A stretch of DNA of 64,000 nucleotides, from assembly GCA_900291925.1 (NCBI GenBank), contig UWYS01000001.1, positions 1,116,001 to 1,180,000 on the forward strand, read 5' to 3'. A program made the position numbers and the translations under genes. Positions 53,899 through 64,000 of the stretch are shown here, in pieces. Origin of the DNA: Thecaphora thlaspeos (lineage: Eukaryota > Basidiomycota > Ustilaginomycetes > Urocystidales > Glomosporiaceae). The notes below the pieces were generated by a model. It had not been told where the DNA came from, made no database searches, and saw only the letters and a program-made list of their open reading frames with translations. How positions within the stretch are numbered: the first letter of the stretch is position 1; each line of letters begins with the position of its first letter.

Positions 53899-55271
53899 CT
53901 AGGCCTGCGTAAACTTGCTTTTAACGCCATTGTTGTTGGAGCCGTTGGGAAGCTTGCTCGGCGTTTTAATACCCTTGGCATAGTGGTCGACAAAGAGTCT
54001 TTGCAGCGTCACCTTCTTGGTGAGCATGGTCCGCGCGTTGTGGTCAGAGGTGAGGTAGCTGCGGGATGCGCGCAAAGAGAGAGAGAGAGAGTGGGATGGC
54101 GTTGTCAATTTTCACGCACCACAAGACAGGGCAAGATGGTGCAACGATAGCCTCTGGTTGCCGGTACTCACTCGACGGTGTGGCGGGCAGGGAAGCCCCC
54201 AGACAAGCGGCTCAGGAAATTGATGTAACCCGTGGCGCGTTCGTCTGCGGGGATTCGTGGCGATGGAAGTTGGGAGCGTAACGGGTCAGTCGGACGAGAG
54301 CACTTGGTCGCTGCCAGCGAGCTGCACAAGACAAGCCGAGACGCCAACAGCAACTCACAGTGGCTGGATCCCTGCACTTTGGCCTCGCAACCCAAGACGC
54401 CCGCAGCGTGGTCCTTTGTCCCAATGGAGAGGTGGACGTAGCGGCTGTTGTAGGAGGCGGCGGCGGCGGTAATATTGCCGGCGCCGTAGCTCGAGAGCCT
54501 GTCCTGGATTCCGGCGTTGCCGTACATGTACTTATTGTAGCCGGGGCAGGCGCTCAGCTGCGAGGCGCTGACGAGCCGGTCCTTGTTATAGTAGAGGAAG
54601 CTGGCGGCATTGCCGACCCAGAAGTGGAGCTCGGCGTTGGTCCTCGGGCGACCAAAGTGGGCGTAGCGCTGGACAAAGTGTCCGCCCTGGGAATGGCCAG
54701 AGACAACGATACGCTCGACGTTGGGGAAGCGCGATCGATCAGCGACCCAGGCAACGATGGCGTCCATGGCCTCGAACGAGCTGACACCCGTCACGCCGTC
54801 CGGGCAGAGATTCGAGTAGCCGCCGCTCCAGTAGTTACCCTCGAAGCAGAGCCAATTACTCGGATTGCCCGCCGGAATGGCGCCGTGATTCTTTTCGCCA
54901 ATGCCCATGAAGAAGGGCGCGACCGAGAGGACGGTGGCGGGGTCGACGCCGAGCTCGCTCTGGGCCGCCGAGCGCGCAGCGACATTGTGGCCGAAGTAGT
55001 TCCAGGGGTCCCTGCCGTGGCCGTGGACCTGGATGACGACCGTCTTGATTTTACTGGCGGTGTAACTGGCGTCGACGAGATTGAGGATGGTGGCGGACTC
55101 GCCGCGGACGGGAACGGTGAGCTGCTTGGAGCCGTCGACGGGCTTGATGTTGCTCCAGCCCCACGACGAGTCCGGGTCGTCGGCGTGTACCGGCGTCGCC
55201 CGAAAGACGAGCGCCACCAAGGCGGTCAGGACAAAGGGCAGGTAGCAAGCGGAATGTCGAGCGGCGAGCAT
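53899..55271 (-). CDS. Secreted alpha/beta hydrolase, unknown substrate
   Basis: Three exons (55271-54359, 54244-54172, 54058-53899) encode 381 residues. An N-terminal signal peptide is clear (hydrophobic YLPFVLTALVALVFRATPVHA). The hydrolase core has VVIQVHGHGRDPWNYFG, VLSVAPFFM, VDRSRFPNVERIVVSGHSQGGHF-type nucleophile elbow (GHSQG), and YVHLSIGTKDHAAG. Exon 2 codes YERATGYINFLSRLSGGFPARHTV, and exon 3 codes DYLTSDHNARTMLTKKVTLQ and an Asn-rich end. A TGA directly after HTVE in exon 2 would end the protein early, but it overlaps a GTGAGT donor and the next exon is in phase and well ordered, so I prefer splicing. Lys-free secreted esterases of this type occur in plant-associated fungi; substrate unknown. 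TATA box 120 bases upstream. Confidence 0.85.
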
Positions 55272-56709
55272 CTTGTTCGAAGCAGGCAGTGGCAGGGAGC
55301 CTTAGGGACGAAGCGGAGGCCTGGGAAGGGGAGGGTGATGGGGAGGGTGCATGCGTGCGGTCTATGAGGGCGTTGTTGGTGCGGCGCCCTCTATATATAC
55401 AGAACATCCACCAATGAACGCTGGGCGAGGGCAGCAGGACCAAGCCAAGTAGAGGCACGGCGCTATCTGCCTGGCGGCTTCCACGCTCAGCTCAGTCATA
55501 CGCTGCTCGCGAACAAGCCGATCGAGCCGGTCGCGGCCAAGCGCAATCGGCAAGAACGTGGGACAGACAGAACATTGGACGGGGAGAGTGGGTAAGAGGG
55601 GGATGGCGAGGGAAAAGAGAACGGGAAGAGGGACGACGGTGGCCAGCGCAAGGCTGACGGATGTGCCGGTGCGCGAGACGGCAGCGCAAAGGCAAAGTGC
55701 ATGGATGGCCAAACACCTGATACACTGGACTAACTGTACGTTGATGTACGTCTGGAGTCCACAAACGTCGGGTGCAGCCCTTCGGCCTGCCTGTTGCCTG
55801 CGTGCGTCGGGGAGACCAAGCTTCCCGCTCCTCTCACCTCCTCTCTCGCCCGCCCTGCCTTGGTGCCTGCTCCCTGAGCTTGGCCCAGGGGGTCTAGGCT
55901 ACGACACGCGAAGGCCTTCCTCTCACTCTCTGTCTGTCCTGCAGCGACGCGTGCCCAGCCATGCTAGGATCCGCTCCTTGTCCTGTATGCCTAGGCCGCT
56001 GCAACCTCATCCACACGGTGTGGTCAGCGGTGGCAGCCTGACCCTGATCATCCCGAGGAATGTAGAAGCTCACCGTCCCCCGTTGCCAGGGGTGTGGAAC
56101 GGATTCTTTGGCCCGCATGCTTGTTGCTCGGGGTTTCATTGCGTGTTTTCGCATGACCTCTCTGGCCACTCGACTCTCGGCATCCAGCAAGCTTCTACAG
56201 TATATACATAGCCTGTGGGACGTGTGTGGCCGGACAAGCCACTGTAGCCAGCCTCGAGATGGACCCTGCACATGCCCAACCCCTTCGCAACCCCTTTTCC
56301 CACACGTCGAGCTCCGTCATCCCTTCTTCCCTTCCCCCTTCTCTTCACCACGCAAAGCATCGGCTAACCGATCGGATGGCGATGGTAAAGGACAGGTCTT
56401 GACTACGCGGCATATGGGGATCGACCATGATCGACCCAATGGAACACTGTACTGGATCGTCTTTTGTCCCGCACAGGTCCGACTGGTCACGACGCCGGGA
56501 CAAGGCTGTAGACATGGCGCCCGAGCCAGGCAGCATCAGTGCCATCACGTCCGCTCACTCGCTCGTTCTTCCTGTCCAGGAGCCTCGCTGAAATGCGAGA
56601 TGCTATTACGAGTGACATGACAAGCCAAGGCTGACCGCAAAAGTACATGGTGTGTCGTAGCTTGACCGTAGGCGGGACACAAAATGAGCCGTGTCGGCGG
56701 CCCTCACGT
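55272..56709. other. Long spacer, no gene seen
   Basis: About 1.4 kb between the start of the secreted hydrolase gene and the last exon of RPT1, both on the minus strand. Apart from the TATA box and pyrimidine-rich patches nothing was recognised; a noncoding transcript cannot be excluded. Confidence 0.45.
55391..55400 (-). promoter_or_regulatory. TATA box of the secreted hydrolase gene
   Basis: The minus strand reads GTATATATAG about 120 bases before the start at 55271. Confidence 0.6.
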
Positions 56710-58400
56710 TTAGTTGTACTGCAGACAAAAAGGCATGGTTGGTCGCAACGCAAAGGAAGAGAAATAAGAATGCAACGCCGTCGGATTAGTCGCTTGTTTT
56801 GCTTACTGACTCGCTCCAGCCGAACGAGACATTGTCTACTCACCTGGGCGTAGAGGGCTGTCGAGGAAAACTTGCTGCCCTGCCTGATGACCTTGTCGAC
56901 GGCATCGAGGAAGTCGCGCTCCGTCGCCATCTTTCTTCTCGCGCGGATCGCAAACATGCCTGCTTCCGTCGCAACCGATCGCAGCTCAGCACCGGTCGCG
57001 TTCGGGCACAGCCGCGCGATCAAGTGGAAGCGGATGTCGCGCTCGACCGACATCGAGCGGGCGTGGATGCGGAGGATATGCGCTCGTCCTTCGTTGTCCG
57101 GGAGGCCAAACTCGACCCTTCGATCGAGACGACCCGGTCGCAGCAGCGCCGGATCAAGGGTATCAGGCCTAATTGAAGAGTGGGTTGGCGAAGACGATGA
57201 CGACGACGGCAACGATGACAGCAGAGAGGAGTATATGCGGGGTCAGCTCAGATTGCGCAGTCGCTCACCGCATCGACGATGACTTCTCCTGCCGCACTTC
57301 CAACGCCGCCGCTCCTGCTAGACTCACCTGTTTGTGGCCATCAGCACCTTGATGTTGCCTCGCGCGTCGAAGCCGTCGAGCTGGTTGATGAGCTCCAGCA
57401 TGGTACGCTGCACCTCGTTGTCTCCTCCCGCACCGTCGTCGAACCGTGCGCCGCCGATCGCGTCGACCTCGTCAAAGAAGATGATGCAGGCCTTCTTCGT
57501 CCTGGCCATCTCGAACAGCTCGCGCACCATCCTCGCTCCCTCTCCGACGTACTTTTGCACCAGCTCCGAACCAATGACCCGGATAAAGGTGGCATCCGTG
57601 CGGTTGGCGACGGCTCTAGCGCAGAGCGTCTTGCCTGTACCGGGAGGGCCGAAGAGGAGAACGCCCTTGGGCGGGTCGATGCCGAGGTTGACGAAGCGCT
57701 CCGGCGAGAGAAGTGGTGTCTCGACGACCTCCCTGAGCTTCTCGATCTGCTCCTTGCAGCCTCCGACGTCGCCGTATGTGACGTCTGGCTTCTCCTCGAC
57801 TTGCATCATCGTGACCGAGGGGTCGATCTTAGGCGGTAGCGGGATCTGGATCTGGTACTTGTTGCGGTCCACACCGACGCGCATACCCTCCTCGATGTCT
57901 GTCGGCGCCACCCTCTCGCCGAGCGAGACGACAAACTTGGCGATTTGCTTGACGTTGATGACGTACTTGTCCTGATTCTCGGCGCTCGGCTGTCCGCCCA
58001 TGCCGCCAAGCCCACCGAGGGCGCCACCCAGCCCTCCTCCGCCGCTGGGCGAGCTCTCGTCTGAGTCGGCCGAGCTGCCCGATTCTACTTTGATGATCTT
58101 TGTACACCTGGCCACCTGGAGCGGGTGCTCCTCGCCCATCCTCTGCTTGTCCATCGGAATGTCCCAGAGGTTTGGTGGCGCCAGGCCCGTGTCGCTCTCC
58201 TTTACGCCCATCTTTTCGTTGACCCGCTTCTGCACCTCTTTGATCTCATTTTCAATCTTCTTGAGCGCCGCTGCGTACGGGCCTTGTCCATATGTCTTGA
58301 GCAGTTGAATGTCGCCTTCATCGAGAGCGACGATCTTTTCCTCGTCCTTGGCGTCGCTGTCCGGCTTCTTGTACTTTTCCCAGTCGGCCTTGGGAGGCAT
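56710..58400 (-). CDS. RPT1: 26S proteasome regulatory ATPase Rpt1
   Basis: Three exons (58400-57328, 57168-56844, 56718-56710) encode 468 residues. Rpt1 is one of six AAA ATPases that unfold proteins at the base of the 19S particle. The N-terminus [15 protein letters not shown] and [20 protein letters not shown] is typical. AAA marks: [18 protein letters not shown], Walker [29 protein letters not shown], Walker [39 protein letters not shown] and [23 protein letters not shown]. The last coding exon is only nine bases (Tyr-Asn-stop), giving the usual Rpt1 C-terminus YN. A Gly/Ser-rich insertion (about 107-137) is longer than in yeast. Confidence 0.96.
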
Positions 58401-59153
58401 GTTGGGCGGGTTGTCGTAGGAGAAGGTAGGGATGGGGGAGGAAGAGAGGAGGGCTTCGGTGCGACCGTGAGTGTGGCAAGGCTGAGTGAGAGCGAGCGGC
58501 GTGGTGGTAGTGGTTGGGTTGGCGCAAGTGCGAGTGTATGCAGAGGATGGCGCTGGTTATTGGGTGGTGACGGTGATGGTGATGGTTGAGGGCGAGGAGG
58601 GAGCTGCTGCGACTCTTGGGAAGGTGAGCAGCAAGGCGGGGGTGGGTGGCCTGTGGTGGTGGAGCAGGTGTGCGAGGCCGCGCAGACTCCACTTTTTCGG
58701 CGCTCGATCACCTGGCGGGTGTGGGTGGAATTCAACTTTCGCACGGCTTTCCCATCTCTGAGCGCATCGCTTCCAGGCAGGCCCGAGCGCTTTGGACAGG
58801 GGCTCGCTCGCCCTCGAACGCAGGCCGCCCATACCGTCATCGCCCCCGCAGCCGCCACCGCCATCTGAAGCCATATCCTGGCTCACTATCTCCACCTCCC
58901 TCTCGGCCCTTTTCCCTTTGCATTTCCCGGACCGCTCCATCCTATCACCCTTCTACCGCTCGGCAACCCACCTCACGGCCACATCCCGAGCGACACAACG
59001 CAGAATACTGCACCCCGACACACCAGTCCTTAGCATACAGCCACCTTTAGCTTCAGAGATCGCCTCATCGCCCATCGCCAGATCCGCATCGGCACACCTC
59101 CTTTGCGAGCTTCTCGATTCGACCAACACAACAACCCTTGACCTGCAGACAAG
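58401..59153. promoter_or_regulatory. Divergent promoter region of RPT1 and VMA1
   Basis: A 753-base gene-free spacer between opposite starts of two housekeeping complexes. No TATA box or proteasome control element was seen by eye. Confidence 0.5.
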
Positions 59154-61515
59154 ATGGCTGGAGCACTGCAGAACGCTAAGAAGGACCTCCCCAAGATCCG
59201 CGATGAGGATCGCGAGCGGAGGTACGGCACAGTCTTTGGCGTCTCGGGACCCGTAGTAGTCGCCGAAAACATGATTGGTTCCAGCATGTACGAGCTGGTC
59301 CGCGTCGGACACGACGAGCTCGTCGGAGAGATCATTAGGATTGACGCCGACAAGGTCACCATTCAGGTCTACGAAGAGACCTCGGGCGTCACCGTCGGCG
59401 ACCCCGTCCTCAGCACCGGCAAGCCGCTCAGCGTCGAGCTGGGCCCCGGTCTGATGGAAAACATCTACGACGGTGCGTTCAGCTGCCCTATGGAAGACAG
59501 GCACAGAGATTCAACAGCTGGTGGCTTTGCTTGCTGACCATAGGCTATCCGCTGCCCCTTGTCCTCTTCGACCTGCTCCGCCACAGGTATCCAGCGGCCG
59601 CTGGAGGGAATCATGAAGAAGAGCCAGGGCATCTACATCCGTGAGTAAACGCGGCTTGCCTCGGTGCAACGGCCCTTGCTGATCTTGCGCCTGCGCACCT
59701 TCTTCCATCCTGCCCGCCCCTCGATCGCAGCCCGTGGTATCAACACCCAGGCGCTGGACCGCGAGCTGCAATGGGACTTCACCCCGACCAACCTCAAGGT
59801 CGGCGACCACATTAGTGGCGGTGACATCTTCGGAAGTGTCTACGAGAACGCGCTCGTCAAGAACCACAAGATCATGCTCGGACCGCGCGCCCTCGGCACC
59901 ATCACCCACATTGCCGAAAAGGGCTCCTACTCCGTCGACGACGTCGTGCTCGAGACTGAGTTCCAGGGCAAGAAGCAGAGGCACACGATGCTCCAGATCT
60001 GGCCGGTGCGAGCACCGCGCCCCGTCACCGAGAAGCTCACCGCCGACACTCCGCTCCTCACTGGCCAGCGCATCCTCGACTCGCTTTTCCCCTGCGTCCA
60101 GGGAGGCACCACGGCCATCCCCGGAGCCTTCGGGTGCGGCAAGACCGTTATCTCCCAGGCCCTTTCGAAGTATTCCAACTCGGACATCATCACCTACGTC
60201 GGTTGTGAGTGTCGTCGCCAGCTTCGTCCTAACTCAGCCCTTTCCTAACTCTCCCCGACTCTTTCTCGACCCCTCCTGGACACAATCAACTGACTCTCTG
60301 CTTCCTTTTGTGCCTGTCTGGTCGAAGGTGGAGAAAGGGGAAATGAGATGGCCGAGGTTCTGGCCGAGTTCCCAGAGCTCACGCTGATGCGTGAGGGAGA
60401 GGAGTACCCGATCATGAAGCGAACGACCCTGGTGGCCAACACGTCCAACATGCCGGTCGCGGCGCGCGAGGCGTCTATCTACACGGGCATCACGCTCTCT
60501 GAGTACTTCCGCGACCAGGGCTTCAACGTCGCGATGATGGCCGACTCGACGTCGCGCTGGGCCGAGGCGCTGCGCGAGATCTCGGGCCGTCTGGCCGAGA
60601 TGCCTGCCGATTCGGGCTACCCGGCCTACCTCGGCGCCAAGCTGGCCAGCTTCTACGAGCGTGCCGGCAAGGTAACGTGCCTCGGCAGCCCCGAGCGCAC
60701 CGGTTCCGTCAGCATTGTCGGCGCCGTCAGCCCGCCCGGCGGTGACTTTTCGGACCCTGTCACGTCGTCGACCCTCGGTATCGTCGGCGCCTTCTGGGGT
60801 CTTGACAAGAAGCTGGCGCAGCGCAAGCACTTCCCCTCGGTCAATTGGGACCTCAGTTACTCGAACTACATCAACACGCTCGAGCCGTACTACGAGAAGA
60901 ACGCGCCCGACTTTATCGCTCTCCGTTCGACCGCCAAGTCGCTGCTGCAGAAGGACACCGATCTTGCCGAGATCGTTCAGCTGGTCGGAAAGAGCGCACT
61001 TGGCGAGAACGACAAGGTCACGCTCGATGTTGCCAAGATCATCAAGGATGACTACCTACAGCAGAACGGTATCTCGGAGTATGACGCTTACTGTCCCTTC
61101 TTCAAGACCAGCGGTATGCTGAGGAACATGGTCGACTTCCACGACCGCGCCCAGGCGGCCATCAACAACAATCCGGACATGACGTGGGCCAGAGTCAAGG
61201 AGCACTGCTCCGACATCATCTACGGCCTATCACAGCAGAAGGTGAGCAGAACAGCGTCGCCTCTCTTCGAGAAACGATTGGATCGTCACTTCTCGTCTTT
61301 CCACTCCAGCCTCTGCTTTGTCTGGAGCTCTCAGTTGACAAGCCCTACGACGTTTGCGTTTTACTTGTTCTCCTTCTCTCCATCCGTCCGTCCGCTCCCT
61401 TGCAACCGCCTCTGCCCAGTTCGAGAGCCCCAAGGAAGGCGAGGAGGCCATCACCAAGAAGTACGAGAAGCTCAACCAGGACATGCAGGAGGCTTTCCGC
61501 ACGCTCACGGACTAG
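59154..61515 (+). CDS. VMA1: V-type proton ATPase catalytic subunit A
   Basis: Five exons (59154-59472, 59587-59640, 59731-60204, 60328-61241, 61420-61515) encode 618 residues, the standard length without intein. Subunit A hydrolyses ATP in the V1 sector to acidify vacuoles and other compartments. Marks: [38 protein letters not shown], the non-homologous region with [18 protein letters not shown]-loop [56 protein letters not shown] and [18 protein letters not shown] end of the catalytic domain. The C-terminus reads [21 protein letters not shown]. The fourth exon begins inside the Cys codon of CGERGNEM. All phases agree. Confidence 0.98.
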
Positions 61516-61984
61516 AAAGCAACATAAAGTGTTGCTTTGTCTCTGTAGCCCTTTCCGTGGTGGGAACGCAATGTCAATATCGCGGTTCTTGTTGTGTTGT
61601 GATCTCGTTGAACGCCGTGCATCGGACTCTTTTGCGAGGTCGATCCTTCCCTTTCCCTATCCTTCCTTTTCTCGTCCTCCGTTCGTCTTCTATTCCGAGC
61701 ATCATGTACATAACACTCTCACAGGCACCTCAATATGGCACATACGCCCTCCTACGTACTGCGAGCTCGTTTCTTCGTGAAGCGCGACAAGTCGGGCTTG
61801 AAGAGCAAGATTGGCAAGCTTTGCGTCCCGAAGCAATGGACGCAGTGACTAGAGATGGCCCTCACTGTCTCCCTTGGTCGCTGCGTTTGCCGTACGTTCC
61901 TCGCTTGCCTGCCTCGCCCTTCTCCAGCTTCCGTCACGTGATCTCGAACAACGTGCCATTTGCCATCAAGCATGCTGAGCATCC
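61516..61984. other. Convergent 3' spacer
   Basis: A 469-base spacer between the ends of VMA1 and the G-patch gene; probably 3' UTRs. Confidence 0.5.
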
Positions 61985-63703
61985 TAGTCGTGGTCGTCCT
62001 CTTCGGTACCGGGACACAGCTGAGCCAGATCCTCGCTCGTATTGTATCGACAACCGCAAAAGAGGCAATAGAGATGCTCGTCCCTCAGCCTTGACAGCGT
62101 CAGCTCGAGTCTTTTCTTTGCCTAAGCATGCGAATCACAGGTACGGGGCAATCCATCAGTCGTCGTATCCAGTGCAAGCGACCAACGGTAAGGAAGGGGT
62201 AAGGCGAAAGAAAAAGAACGCGGTCTCTCGAGATTTACTCACATCGAGCACGCATAAAGCCTCTGCTTCCTCTTTCCTCTTGATCGCCTGAAGCTTCAGC
62301 TTGGGCGGCAGCGATTTCCCCTCCCTCTCCATCTCGTCAACATCCACATCGCCACCGAACGCGAATTCGAGTAGCTCCACTGCCTCCCTCGTCGCCGGGT
62401 CCCTCTCGATCTTCTCGGTGAGCTCGCCGCTCGACATGCCACCTTCCGTTCTGCCCGTAAGGACAAGCCAAAGGTTGGAATCCAGCCAGAAGGGGTTGTA
62501 TGCCACGCCCTGGGCTCGGTCGAGTTCCTGTAGCGTCTTGCGCGAGCGGGAGAGGAGACCCTCGATGTGGCGCTGCCGCTGCGCCGTCGAGACGCGCGAG
62601 CGAAATTCTTGCAGCTGCTGCTCGGCCGACGGCGGAGCCTCTTCAAATGCACCGGCGGCGGACGAGGAGGAGGCAGAGGTCGCGGCAGCGATAGCGGAAG
62701 AGACTGAGGAAGGCGCTTTGGCGGCTAGGCTGGGGACCATACCGATACCGAGACGTGTACCGGCGGACAGCCAGCGGTCGTCTATCCGGAGTGGGGCCGT
62801 GAGGGCGGCGGATTCCCCTCCCCGTAGCTTGACCCGCTTGTTGCCCTCTGTCGCTCCGTCGCCGGCTGCGGCTGACACTGATGACGGAGAATCCTCTATA
62901 TTACCGACGAGGTTGCCGTAACGGGCCGTCGAGACGCCGCCGGTGAGATAGTCGTCGTCCTGGAGCTGGTCGTGTTGTTCTTTCCTCATCGCTCGTTGCT
63001 CTTCGTCGGCGTCTTCGTCGTAGTCCGACACGCTCGCTGCGTCTCGCCGTGCATGCATCTCGTCGCCGTCCGCGTGCTCGCCCGATTCTCTCCCCTCGTC
63101 GCCGTCTTCTTCTTCTTCTTCTTCTTCCTCCTCCTCCTCGGCCTGATCGTCTTCCGCCTGCCTTCCCAGCGCCAGACCTCTCTTGAACCCCATGGCAAGC
63201 ATCATCTTCATCGCAGCGCTCCTTCCCTTCCCCGCGCTCGGCAAACCCTCTCCATCCCTCTTCTGAAACGGAGCGTTCTTATCATTGTTCAAGGTCTCCC
63301 ACATCCTCCTCCCATCCTTATCCAGTGGCGGCAGCGCATCCTCTCCTGCGCCCGCTACGATCTCGGCCTCGGCGAGTAGGTCCCTGTCCAATCCTGCCCT
63401 CCGCGCCTCTTCCTCCCGCTGCCTCAGGCTCTTTTTCGAGGTGGCCGAGGAACGAGCTCGGGATTGATCTGCCGAACGCGCCAGTTGCTTTCGCCTTCGC
63501 TCTGTGTACGTCTCGGAGGAAGTTGATGCGGTAGAAGGGATGACGAGGTACTTGTCTGACATGAAGTCGTCATCCTCGTCTTCCTCGTCAGGTGGTGATG
63601 TTGCCGAGCTGCCAGCTTGAGTCTGTAGAGGCTGTGCAGAGGCAGACGCGTCGTCGAGGTCGGCCAGAATGGATCGTGGATCAAAGCGTGATTTTGTCGA
63701 CAT
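61985..63703 (-). CDS. G-patch protein, GPATCH11-like
   Basis: Two exons (63703-62243 and 62122-61985; 120-base intron) encode 532 residues, about twice the size of human GPATCH11 (CCDC75). G-patch proteins stimulate DEAH helicases in RNA processing. Residues 47-54 FMSDKYLV match the family N-terminus. A G-patch seems to be split: [23 protein letters not shown] at 159-181 and [19 protein letters not shown] at 303-321, with a Glu/Asp-rich insertion of about 120 residues between. The C-terminal DUF4187-type domain includes [20 protein letters not shown], and the second exon codes [17 protein letters not shown] and [10 protein letters not shown], the conserved Cys-containing end. That end confirms the intron. 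The protein is likely nuclear. Confidence 0.87.
63103..63139 (-). repeat. GAA/GAG run coding poly-Glu
   Basis: A trinucleotide repeat (TCT/CCT on the plus strand) encodes about twelve Glu residues inside the insertion that splits the G-patch. Confidence 0.9.
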
Positions 63704-64000
63704 TGTCGTCCGTAGCAGAGAGGGCCATCTGCCAGCAGGGCAGATGTATGGAGGGAAGATGGATGGACAGTGGAAGGCAGCGGGGTGGGTGTTTGGTCGT
63801 GAGGGATGAGACGGGAGCTGCGCAGCCCAAATGGCGAGACAAAGGGTAAGGACGGGCCTCCAACCTCCACTTTGCGGTCCACGGATGTGCGAGCTGGGAA
63901 GCGCGAGTTTCTCGCCGTCTTCCGGATCTTCGCACCGCCCTCGCCAATCCGTCCGTCTACAATATACAAATCAATCTCCCGTCCGTCCGCCCCGAGCGCC
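63704..64000. other. Upstream region of the G-patch gene
   Basis: The last 297 bases hold the promoter of the minus-strand G-patch gene. No further gene is supported before the window edge. Confidence 0.5.

Noticed and set aside
54360..55367. Open frame of 335 codons opposite the secreted hydrolase
   Set aside because: Antisense shadow; no start context or domain.
60204..60328. Possible intein in VMA1
   Set aside because: The interruption is only 123 bases with GTGAGT and AG ends and contains no intein motif; it is an ordinary intron.

Overview
The window is nuclear DNA of a filamentous or dimorphic fungus, most likely a basidiomycete and plausibly a smut-like Ustilaginomycotina species. 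The reasons are a GC-rich, compact genome, many short GT-AG introns (about 85-130 bases, donors mostly GTGAGT or GTAAGT), fungal gene content (HapX, ACR3, GAL1, a Yap/Hap-type bZIP), and small nuclear proteins resembling the basidiomycete DUF7918 family. The lineage is inferred from these features; no database search was possible. I see no transposon, CRISPR array, tRNA gene or viral remnant.

Layout. 0-9 kb: the 5' part of an Old Yellow Enzyme gene (-), an aquaglyceroporin (-) head-to-head with an ACR3 arsenite exporter (+), an EI24-like membrane protein (-) head-to-head with a probably lipid-anchored alpha/beta hydrolase (+). 9-15 kb: a Cys-rich nuclear-looking protein (+), the iron regulator HapX (-) and a small Ser-rich protein (+). 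15-23 kb: two paralogous DUF7918-like genes, one on each strand, with galactokinase between them and possible extra fragments nearby. 23-35.5 kb: a LEA-like 62-residue-repeat protein (-), an NAT9-type acetyltransferase (+), a 5S rRNA gene (+), an HSL-type esterase (+), L-fuconate dehydratase (+), an EHT1/YheT-type hydrolase (+), and an unknown membrane-associated protein with a suspicious in-frame stop (+). 36-46 kb: catalase (-) head-to-head with the proteasome chaperone Nas2 (+), gamma-glutamyltransferase (-), a tripeptidyl-aminopeptidase-like pseudogene (+) and fumarylacetoacetase (+). 46.2-47.9 kb: a gene-poor stretch with a palindromic repeat array. 48-64 kb: a PIG3-like quinone oxidoreductase (+), acyl-protein thioesterase (-), a secreted low-complexity protein (+), a secreted alpha/beta hydrolase (-), the proteasome ATPase Rpt1 (-), V-ATPase subunit A (+) and a GPATCH11-like G-patch protein (-).

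Functional links. The clearest candidate system is the divergent ACR3/aquaglyceroporin pair, two arsenite-handling transporters sharing one intergenic region. HapX carries the complete iron-regulator architecture (CCAAT-complex contact, bZIP, two Cys clusters) and has a GATA-type site upstream. The rest are mainly housekeeping or catabolic genes (galactose, L-fucose, tyrosine, glutathione, proteasome, vacuolar acidification). Exon structures were built by hand from splice consensus, frame phase and family similarity; total lengths are divisible by three wherever a protein length is stated.
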